From Pseudoalteromonas tunicata (GTDB lineage: Bacteria; Pseudomonadota; Gammaproteobacteria; Enterobacterales; Alteromonadaceae), in contig NZ_CP011032.1 in assembly GCF_002310815.1 (NCBI RefSeq), forward strand, positions 1,404,001 through 1,468,000: a stretch of 64,000 bases of DNA. The letters run 5' to 3'. The position numbers and the translations under genes were made by a program. This document shows, in pieces, positions 54,895 to 62,049 of this stretch (positions are counted from its first letter, which is position 1; every line of letters begins with the position of its first letter). The notes beneath the pieces are model-generated. The model did no database searches. It had not been told where the DNA came from and saw only the letters and a list, made by a program, of their open reading frames with translations.

Positions 54895-55125
54895 ATGTTA
54901 ACGTGTGATTTAAGGGCGTTTGTTTGTCCGCAATTATTTGTTTTGTTTAAATACCAGTTAAAGCAGGTTGATTTTACCAAGCAAAGTATTGAATTTACTC
55001 TTTTAGCACAAAGTGATAGCGCCGATATAGAACGTTATTTAACCGCTAATCACTTTGTTTACCAAATTACGCTTACCAATAAACTAAAAACTATTTTTGT
55101 TATGGAGCAAGGCCGCCGTGTTTGA
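54895..55125 (+). CDS. TusA/SirA-like small protein lacking the second motif proline
   Basis: 76 residues. The N-terminus CDLRAFVCPQLFVLF fits the TusA fold (DLRxxxCP). The second proline of the CPxP motif is replaced (CPQL), and the C-terminal part is shortened or diverged. TusA proteins relay sulfur as a persulfide on that Cys. The overlap with perM (8 bp) suggests co-expression. A TusA-like gene beside a PerM-type permease is a common gammaproteobacterial pair. Confidence 0.8.
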   Translation: MLTCDLRAFVCPQLFVLFKYQLKQVDFTKQSIEFTLLAQSDSADIERYLTANHFVYQITLTNKLKTIFVMEQGRRV

Positions 55126-56185
55126 ATTTGTAAAGTTATGGTACGAAAGGAAATTTTCTGATCCTCATTCAGTAACGTTGTTTTTTGTGAGCATTGCGAT
55201 TGTGGCTTTGCTGTATTTTGTCGGCTCGCTGATTATTCCTGTGCTGGTGGCCGTTGTCATCGCATTCTTGCTTGAATGGCCGGTGCAAAAAATGACTCAA
55301 ATTGGCAGCTCGCGATTAACCGCTTCTGCTTTAGTTATGTTGTGTTTTAGCAGTTTAGCGATTGCATCGTTTATTGGCATTGTGCCGGTGCTTTGGCAGC
55401 AGTTAGCTAATTTTCTGCAAGAAGCCCCTCATATGCTCGAAAAAGGAAAAGCATATTTATTACAGTTACCGGCTCAATACCCAGAGCTGATTACTTCGAT
55501 GCAAATTCAAACTTTAGTCGGCGCAGTTGAAAATAAGTTTATTGAATTTGGCCAAATTATTTTATCGAGCTCGCTCACATCACTTAAAGATATTGTAGCG
55601 TTATTGATTTATTTGATTTTGGTGCCTTTATTGGTCTTTTTTATGCTCAAAGATAAAAAAGAATTAGTAGGAGGTGTAAGCAGATTACTGCCAGAGCAAC
55701 GGCGCTTATTGAGCCAGGTGTGGCGTGAAATGCATCAGCAAATTATGAATTATATTCGTGGCAAAGTGATTGAAATTTTAATTGTGGGTGGCGTTTCGTT
55801 TATTACTTTTGCGCTATTTGATTTACGTTATGCAGCACTACTTGGCGCGCTGGTTGGTTTTTCAGTATTAATTCCATTTGTTGGCGCTGCGTTAGTGACC
55901 ATTCCTGTTGCTGCTGTAGCTTTATTTCAGTTTGGCTTAGCACCTGAGTTTTGGTACATCATTATTGCTTACGGCATTATTCAAGCGTTAGACGGTAATG
56001 TATTAGTCCCCGTGCTTTTTTCTGAAGCAGTCGATTTAAACCCTGTTTATATAATAGTGGCGGTGTTATTTTTTGGTGGTTTGTGGGGTTTTTGGGGCGT
56101 GTTTTTCGCAATACCTTTGGCATCACTGGTGCGTGCATTAATCAATGCTTGGTCGAGTGAACAAGAAAAAGTCGCAGTGGAATAA
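55118..56185 (+). CDS. perM: AI-2E/PerM-family membrane transporter
   Basis: 355 residues from GTG 55118 (AAGG at 5-6 bp, inside the end of the TusA-like gene). About seven or eight membrane helices. Motifs of the AI-2E/PerM family are present: LVPLLVFFMLKDK, EMHQQIMNYIRGKVIEILIVG, ALLGALVGFSVLIPFVGAALV and GFWGVFFAIPLASLVRALI. The substrates of PerM are unsettled. A terminator follows 30 bp downstream. Confidence 0.92.
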   Translation: MFEFVKLWYERKFSDPHSVTLFFVSIAIVALLYFVGSLIIPVLVAVVIAFLLEWPVQKMTQIGSSRLTASALVMLCFSSLAIASFIGIVPVLWQQLANFLQEAPHMLEKGKAYLLQLPAQYPELITSMQIQTLVGAVENKFIEFGQIILSSSLTSLKDIVALLIYLILVPLLVFFMLKDKKELVGGVSRLLPEQRRLLSQVWREMHQQIMNYIRGKVIEILIVGGVSFITFALFDLRYAALLGALVGFSVLIPFVGAALVTIPVAAVALFQFGLAPEFWYIIIAYGIIQALDGNVLVPVLFSEAVDLNPVYIIVAVLFFGGLWGFWGVFFAIPLASLVRALINAWSSEQEKVAVE

Positions 56186-56215
56186 CGCTGTGTCATAAAC
56201 AGTATCAGGAAAAGC

Positions 56216-56240
56216 AAAAAGGCACCGAGGTGCCTTTTTT
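56216..56240 (+). terminator. Terminator after perM
   Basis: AAAAAGGCACC/GGTGCCTTTTTT hairpin. The A-tract on the other side lets it work for the convergent bcp as well. Confidence 0.9.
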
Positions 56241-56289
56241 AATGGATTTTTTAGCGTTTTAAAAGCTAGTTAACCAAAACTGAGATTAA

Positions 56290-56760
56290 TTATTGTTGGC
56301 TCAATACTGCTAATACCACTTGATGATGGTCTTTAGTTTTAAACTTATCAAACACATGCTTAATCGTGCCATCTTGGCCTACTAAGAAGCTTAAACGGTG
56401 AATGCCGTCGTATTCTTTACCCATAAATTTTTTATAGCCCCATACACCAAATGCATCGGCAACAGCATGGTCTTCATCAGATAATAAAGTAAAATTAAGC
56501 TCTTTTTTATCGGTGAAATTGGTTAGGCGTTTTACTGGGTCGGGGCTGATTCCAACAATTACAGTATTGTGGGCATCAAAATCCGCTTTATGATCACGTA
56601 AGCCTTCAGCTTGAATAGTACAGCCAGGAGTTGAGGCTTTTGGATAAAAATAAACTAATACTTGATGCTGTTTTAATAGCTCAGCCAATGCAACCGAGTT
56701 GCCTTGTTGATCTAATAAAGTAAAAGAAGGGGCTGTTTGGCCTGCTGTTAATGTATTCAT
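56290..56760 (-). CDS. bcp: Peroxiredoxin Bcp, one-Cys type
   Basis: 156 residues in the thioredoxin-fold peroxiredoxin Q/BCP family. The peroxidatic Cys lies in PKASTPGCTIQAEGLRD. The resolving Cys five residues later (as in E. coli TPGCTVQAC) is Glu here, so it must be a one-Cys enzyme needing an external thiol. It reduces hydroperoxides. It lies 9 bp after gcvR, an arrangement known from many gammaproteobacteria. Confidence 0.95.
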   Translation of the reverse strand: MNTLTAGQTAPSFTLLDQQGNSVALAELLKQHQVLVYFYPKASTPGCTIQAEGLRDHKADFDAHNTVIVGISPDPVKRLTNFTDKKELNFTLLSDEDHAVADAFGVWGYKKFMGKEYDGIHRLSFLVGQDGTIKHVFDKFKTKDHHQVVLAVLSQQ

Positions 56761-56769
56761 AATTATTCC

Positions 56770-57303
56770 TCAGCGGATGCGTCTTAAAATGTGTTCAAGT
56801 TGAAACTCATTACACAAGTTTTCGAATTTAAGTTTAAATTCGTCAAACTCAACATCAAAAGGTAAATTAATCTCAAGTTCAGAGCGCATATGCAATGCCC
56901 CCTCACAATCGAAGGTATCCGATTTTAGTGAACTGATACTAAGATGATATTGCGCTAATAATTTAGTTACACGACTTAACGTACCGGGCGCATCTACACC
57001 TGAATATTCAATGGTATAACCTGCGCTGTATTCACTACTTTGATGACTTGATGTGCGTTTCATCATTGTTAGCAAACCCAGCTCAACGCTTTTAGTTGGT
57101 AAGGTATGTTCAATTCGGCTAATGGCAGACATATCGCCAGCAAGTAACATGATAAAGGAAAATTCGTTACCTAATATGGCAATGCGGCTATCGATGATAT
57201 TGCAATTACAGTCGCTAACTAATTGCGTTAATGCACCAACAATACCTGGGCGATCTTCGCCGATGGCAGTCACAACCAGTTGTTGATTGGAAAATCCAGA
57301 CAT
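56770..57303 (-). CDS. gcvR: Glycine cleavage system transcriptional repressor GcvR
   Basis: 177 residues with two ACT domains (about 8-75: QLVVTAIGEDRPGIVGALTQLV; about 92-170: YTIEYSGVDAPGTLSRVTKLL). GcvR senses glycine and inhibits the activator GcvA in enterobacteria. Start is ATG 57303. In many relatives dapA and bamC are divergent from gcvR; here bamC follows without dapA. Confidence 0.92.
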   Translation of the reverse strand: MSGFSNQQLVVTAIGEDRPGIVGALTQLVSDCNCNIIDSRIAILGNEFSFIMLLAGDMSAISRIEHTLPTKSVELGLLTMMKRTSSHQSSEYSAGYTIEYSGVDAPGTLSRVTKLLAQYHLSISSLKSDTFDCEGALHMRSELEINLPFDVEFDEFKLKFENLCNEFQLEHILRRIR

Positions 57304-57555
57304 TTATTCCCCCCGATGTTCATTATGGCGGCGAAGCTTAACACAAAGGCCAACAAAATATTAGCCATTCTTGTTTTTGCGCACAGGTAAACGTAACATA
57401 GGCGCGTTTTAGCTATCGGGTTATGCACAAATTAGTGTAATCTTACTAACAATAACAATAGGGTCTTAACAAGATCTTAAAAATACACTGAACCATTTAG
57501 GCATCGCCGACTCAAAGCTAGGTATTTTTTCACGGCATGCAAAGGAGAATTATTA

Positions 57556-58617
57556 GTGCAGTATTGGATTCGTAACACTTTGGTGTTGAGTGTCATCGCA
57601 GGGCTTTCAGGTTGTAGCGTATTTACAAATGATGCCCATCACGAAAAAAATTATCGTGTTTCAGAGCCGCTAAAAGTTCCAGCGAATCTAACAAAACCAT
57701 ACCAAGATCCTGAATATGCAATGGAGCCTAAGCAGTATCAAAAGGTTTCGGCCCGCGACAGCTTAAAACCACCTGCACAAGCGCTTAATATTGCAAGTGG
57801 CAGTTGGGTTGAAGAGGGTGATAAAATTGCGAGGATCTTTTTTGATAAGCCTGATGGTGTTATCGATCTCAAAGCATTTTTATGGCAATCACTACAAGAT
57901 TTAATTACTGAGTATCAAGCAGCACCTACAGCATCAAATGAAGCAGCAGGTACCCTTGAAACCGATTGGTATGCGTTAACAAAACCAGAAGATGTGTGGT
58001 TTTGGCAAACTCAAGATGAAGTCAGCAAACAACGTTTTGCCTTTAATATTGAGCAAAAAGAACATCAGCGTACAGCATCTATGACTGTCACGCTTCTCGA
58101 TTATCAAAGCAAAAATGAACCCTTAACGGGCGTATTAAAACAACAGCTTGAAGTGGCTGCATTGAATTCGTTTGTGACTCAATACGATTTTAATTATCGC
58201 CAGTTTGCGATTAAGCAGCAGCAAGAGCGCGGTTTAATTTCGCTTAATATGGGTTTTGATAATAAAGGTAATGCATCGCTAGTCACAGAACAAGAATACT
58301 TATTAGTATTTGAGCGTTTTACCGGTTTGCTTGAAAGTTTGAACTTTGCAATTACTGAGCTTGATGATAAAACTGGGTTAATTGCGGCCACCTACGATAA
58401 ACCAGACGCCAGCGTTTGGGATTCGATTTGGGGCGATGATTTATCAGAGTTACCGCTTGAAAGTGGCAAATATCAAATCTTAATTGAGAAGTTACAAACA
58501 GGTGGTACTAGCTTGACGTGGATGGATGGTGAAGGTGAAACATTAGAGCCAGGAACCATGAACGATTTACAGCAAGCCCTTGTTAAAGTATTACGTAAAA
58601 AAGGCGTTGATATTTAA
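57556..58617 (+). CDS. bamC: Outer membrane protein assembly lipoprotein BamC
   Basis: 353 residues from GTG 57556, with AAAGGAG 8 bp upstream. The lipoprotein signal ends AGLSGC. A region of low complexity (about 25-80) is the unstructured BamD-binding segment, and two helix-grip domains follow. BamC is an accessory subunit of the Bam complex. The usual upstream partner dapA is absent here, and a 252-bp gap separates the gene from gcvR. Confidence 0.92.
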   Translation: MQYWIRNTLVLSVIAGLSGCSVFTNDAHHEKNYRVSEPLKVPANLTKPYQDPEYAMEPKQYQKVSARDSLKPPAQALNIASGSWVEEGDKIARIFFDKPDGVIDLKAFLWQSLQDLITEYQAAPTASNEAAGTLETDWYALTKPEDVWFWQTQDEVSKQRFAFNIEQKEHQRTASMTVTLLDYQSKNEPLTGVLKQQLEVAALNSFVTQYDFNYRQFAIKQQQERGLISLNMGFDNKGNASLVTEQEYLLVFERFTGLLESLNFAITELDDKTGLIAATYDKPDASVWDSIWGDDLSELPLESGKYQILIEKLQTGGTSLTWMDGEGETLEPGTMNDLQQALVKVLRKKGVDI

Positions 58618-58671
58618 TCGTTATTTGAAATAACTCAGCCTCATTTATCCTTTGAATGAGGCATGATAGCC

Positions 58672-58704
58672 AAAAGAAAAGAGCACGTGCGGCTCTTTTC
58701 TTTT
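58672..58704 (+). terminator. Terminator after bamC
   Basis: AAAAGAAAAGAGC/GCTCTTTTCTTTT stem with loop ACGTGCG. A smaller hairpin GCCTCATT/AATGAGGC precedes it at about 58638. Confidence 0.87.
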
Positions 58705-58769
58705 GTCTGTTTTAAAGCAGTCATTAATGTGCTCGCTCACCTTAATGTAACAATAAAAAAGGCAAAAAC

Positions 58770-60143
58770 ATGCAACAAGAACACGTTGAAGAACATAACC
58801 TCTATCACTGGCGCACTTTATTTGCGTTTATTGTCCCATCTTTAATTGGTATTTTTCTATTTATGACGCCCATCCCTTTAGGAGAGGTGTTTACCATTCC
58901 AATTGCGGTGCTTGCTAAACAAGTCCAATTATTGGTTGCAAACCACATCACTGCAATTGTCACTGGTGTAATTTGTTTCACTGCAATCAGTGGCTTGCTG
59001 GTTAAAATTTTTAAACCTGTATTTATTACTCGCATTGGTTTTTTAAATCACCTTTTTGCGGTGAGTTACGTTTGGGTTGTAACGCGCTTAGTTGGTATGG
59101 TATTTGTGGTGATGACCTTTTTTAAAATAGGCCCAGCAGCCGTGTACTCAGACAGTACAGGCCATTTGGTATTGCATGATTTGATGCCTGTTTTGTTTTC
59201 TGTCTTTATTTTGGCGGGATTATTATTACCACTGTTACTTAACTTTGGTCTACTTGAACTGGTGGGTACCTTATTAACTAAAGTCATGCGCCCGTTGTTT
59301 GGCGTGCCTGGTCGTAGTGCGGTCAATTGTGTAGCATCTTGGCTTGGTGATGGCAGTGTCGGTATTTTGATGACGGCAAAACAGTATGAAGAAAAATTCT
59401 TTACCGCCAAAGAAGCGGCTATTATTGGAACTACGTTTTCTGCGGTTTCAATCACGTTCAGTTTAGTTGTAATAGGGCAAGTAAAGTTAGAGCATCTATT
59501 TGCCCCATTTTATTTAACTGTGTGTTTAGCGGGTATCGTTGCTGCGCTGATTGTGCCGCGTTTACCACCTCTTAGTTGGAAAAAACATCAGTACATTGAT
59601 GGCACGGTTCCTGATGGTGATAACGAAGCTTTACCAGAAGGTAAAACCCTTTTTAAGCATGGTTTACATGTTGCATTAACTAAGGCCTATAACGCAAAAG
59701 GTTTTAAAGGCACTTTAGATGAAGGCTTGAAAAATGCGTTTGATATGGTGTTTGCGGTATTGCCGGTTGTAATGGCTGTAGGGACATTTGCGTTATTAGT
59801 TGCTGAATATACACCAGTTTTCCAGATACTTGGCACACCATTTATCCCATTCCTTGAGTTGTTACAAATACCTGAAGCTGAAAAAGCCGCGCAAACAATC
59901 GTGGTGGGTTTTGCCGATATGTTCATTCCATCAATTTTGGCTGCCAACTCGATTGAAAGTGATGTAACACGTTTTATTATTGCTGCGATGAGTGTCACTC
60001 AATTGATTTACATGTCAGAAGTAGGGGCGTTATTGCTTGGTAGTAAAATTCCGGTCAATATCCTTGAGTTGTTTGTAATCTTTTTGCTGCGCACGTTGAT
60101 CACTTTGCCGGTTATTGCATTAATGGCTCATTGGTTGGTATAA
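58770..60143 (+). CDS. YjiH-family (nucleoside-recognition/Gate domain) membrane protein
   Basis: 457 residues and about ten membrane helices. The N-terminus (LYHWRTLFAFIVPSLIGIFLFMTPI) and VPGRSAVNCVASWLGDGSVGILMTAKQYEEKFF are typical of YjiH and related Gate-domain proteins. The family is thought to transport nucleosides or similar solutes, without firm evidence. ATG 58770 is preceded by AAAAAAGGC. A terminator shared with the convergent gene follows. Confidence 0.9.
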   Translation: MQQEHVEEHNLYHWRTLFAFIVPSLIGIFLFMTPIPLGEVFTIPIAVLAKQVQLLVANHITAIVTGVICFTAISGLLVKIFKPVFITRIGFLNHLFAVSYVWVVTRLVGMVFVVMTFFKIGPAAVYSDSTGHLVLHDLMPVLFSVFILAGLLLPLLLNFGLLELVGTLLTKVMRPLFGVPGRSAVNCVASWLGDGSVGILMTAKQYEEKFFTAKEAAIIGTTFSAVSITFSLVVIGQVKLEHLFAPFYLTVCLAGIVAALIVPRLPPLSWKKHQYIDGTVPDGDNEALPEGKTLFKHGLHVALTKAYNAKGFKGTLDEGLKNAFDMVFAVLPVVMAVGTFALLVAEYTPVFQILGTPFIPFLELLQIPEAEKAAQTIVVGFADMFIPSILAANSIESDVTRFIIAAMSVTQLIYMSEVGALLLGSKIPVNILELFVIFLLRTLITLPVIALMAHWLV

Positions 60144-60155
60144 GGTTATAGAATG

Positions 60156-60190
60156 AAAAAAACGAACACGTTTTAGTGTTCGTTTTTTTT
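60156..60190. terminator. Bidirectional terminator
   Basis: AAAAAACGAACAC, loop GTTTTA, GTGTTCGTTTTTTTTT. It lies between the YjiH gene and the convergent DUF2897 gene and overlaps the latter's last codons. Confidence 0.92.
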
Positions 60191-60376
60191 TGCCGTTTTT
60201 TCTGCATTTTGCCGTTTTTCTTGTTCCGCTAACGACGCTTTTGCTTTTTCGATTGGGTCTTGATTAAATTTAGTGAGGTCAAATTTTGCGCTATAACGCA
60301 ACAATGCTAAATTCCCCCAAATAAATCCAACCACAATCACGATGATGCCGATAATTTGCCACGTTTGCATGGTCAT
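60173..60376 (-). CDS. DUF2897 small membrane protein
   Basis: 67 residues; the start is ATG 60376 or, six bases in, ATG 60370. One membrane helix (WQIIGIIVIVVGFIWGNLALL) followed by YSAKF and a Lys/Glu-rich tail, the layout of DUF2897. The function is unknown. Confidence 0.82.
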   Translation of the reverse strand: MTMQTWQIIGIIVIVVGFIWGNLALLRYSAKFDLTKFNQDPIEKAKASLAEQEKRQNAEKTAKKNEH

Positions 60377-60532
60377 TTTCTCATTTATTTACAGCTTATT
60401 AAGTGTGCGTTAATTCTGAGCAAAAGTCATTATTAAAAAGCGCTGAGTGCAGTGATTAACGCTTTTTGCGCTGGGATTTTCCTGTTACCATTACGGCCGA
60501 AGTTGACTGTGTTTTATGTGTGGAGAGATGTT

Positions 60533-61867
60533 TTGTCTAATGAAAATGTGCTGATTTGGCCCAAGCAATATCCTTTGTTAATAAAGGGCTTGTTAGAGCA
60601 AAATGGCGCGCATATTTTAGATGCTTTAGAGCAATGGCCCGTTTGTCAGGAAAGAATTGACGATAAAGGGATTGCACTAACGGTACTTCCACCTTTATTT
60701 TATTTGTTGTGGCAAAAGCCTGCAGAGCCGTTTCAAGGTTGCTGCTTTCAACATATTTATGAGTATGATGATGATGAGCAGCGCTATATAGAACAAGTGC
60801 TTGCCCATTTAAAAAGCCAATCTATGTCAAATGAGCAGGTAACATTTTTATTGCTCGAACGGTTGCTCAATTATTTGCCGATAAAAAGCCAGTTTATTCA
60901 GTACAGTCAATTAAGCTTGGCACGTTTGTGTCATCAGCTTCATGCGTATCAAATTTTGCAATATTCATTGGCCCAAGGATTAGTATTATCACAAGACGAT
61001 GTAATGTCTCTTTGGCGTGATGAAGAGTTGCATGCTTTACTCGCTCCTTATTTAAAAACAGCGGTTGAGCAAACCCCACAATTGGTGCAAATTTTAACTG
61101 AGCGTTTATTGCAAGGTGAAGATTATTTTGGCTTGCTGGTGGCATTACAAGAAGATGACACTGATTTAAATTTACTCGAACAAGCGCTATTGGCTCATAT
61201 TAAAGATAAATCAGCAAAACAAAGCTTGTGTAAGCGTTTTTTAACCCAAGGTGCGACGGGTTGTGTTGCTGATGAGCAAGGTTGTACAGCCATGATGTGG
61301 GCGGCTGAACGCGGCTTTGTTGATATATTAGTGAATAATTTATCTCCAACAACGCTTAAATCTGTTGATAAAGCGGGCAATACTTTGTTGCATTATGCAG
61401 TACTTGGGCAAAGTGAATCATGCATAGCGTTACTGTTAAAAAATGGCGTTGATTACACTAAAAAGAATAAAGCTGGGCAAACAGCCTATCAAACTGCTGT
61501 AGATCAGGGTTTTAGGTTAGTATTGCGTCAGTTTGAAAAAGATTTTGGTATTAAGGAGCTCAGTGCAAAGCAACAAATTAAACGTATCGATATTGTACAT
61601 TTACTGCATGCATTGGTTTGTTGGTTGTTACCATTACAATTGTTTTTCTTTTTTAAACCCGATTTTGATTATAAAGTTGAAAGTTCATTCTTTATTGTGA
61701 TCAGCACATTATTAATGCTGTTTTATGCTGTTAGTCTTAAGCGATGTAATTTATACCCATATATCAAGCATCCTTGGAGCCTATTTTTATTAAGAGTGAT
61801 GTCATCTATTAGTTTACTCGGTCAAATGTTACTTCTTTTTGTGGTTGTTATCACAATTTTGACTTAG
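60533..61867 (+). CDS. Ankyrin-repeat protein with C-terminal membrane helices
   Basis: 444 residues from TTG 60533 (GGAGAG at 5 bp); the open frame goes up to 60452 but lacks signals. The N-terminal 240 residues are helical and unassigned. Three ankyrin repeats (about 255-350: GCTAMMWAAERGFVDILV, GNTLLHYAVLGQSESCIALLL, GQTAYQTAVDQGF) are followed by three membrane helices. A membrane-anchored interaction protein is likely; the partner is unknown. Confidence 0.8.
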   Translation: MSNENVLIWPKQYPLLIKGLLEQNGAHILDALEQWPVCQERIDDKGIALTVLPPLFYLLWQKPAEPFQGCCFQHIYEYDDDEQRYIEQVLAHLKSQSMSNEQVTFLLLERLLNYLPIKSQFIQYSQLSLARLCHQLHAYQILQYSLAQGLVLSQDDVMSLWRDEELHALLAPYLKTAVEQTPQLVQILTERLLQGEDYFGLLVALQEDDTDLNLLEQALLAHIKDKSAKQSLCKRFLTQGATGCVADEQGCTAMMWAAERGFVDILVNNLSPTTLKSVDKAGNTLLHYAVLGQSESCIALLLKNGVDYTKKNKAGQTAYQTAVDQGFRLVLRQFEKDFGIKELSAKQQIKRIDIVHLLHALVCWLLPLQLFFFFKPDFDYKVESSFFIVISTLLMLFYAVSLKRCNLYPYIKHPWSLFLLRVMSSISLLGQMLLLFVVVITILT

Positions 61868-61890
61868 TTTTAGTGCTGTAAATCATTCAC

Positions 61891-61922
61891 AAAAGGTCTG
61901 CCGAAATGCAGACCTTTTTTTG
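61891..61922 (+). terminator. Terminator after the ankyrin gene
   Basis: AAAAGGTCTGC/GCAGACCTTTTTTT with loop CGAAAT. Confidence 0.92.
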
Positions 61923-62049
61923 TTTGTAGTTAAAACGGTGTGTTAAAGCATAAAAATGAGCAAGATCACTTAAATTGGTTATTAGCGATTTTTCGAAATT
62001 TGTGTAACATAGGTTATAAGATATAACTTAAAGTGATATAGAGTTGACC

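Noticed and set aside
58663..58845. A 60-codon frame
   Set aside because: It lies across the bamC terminator and overlaps the YjiH gene in another frame.
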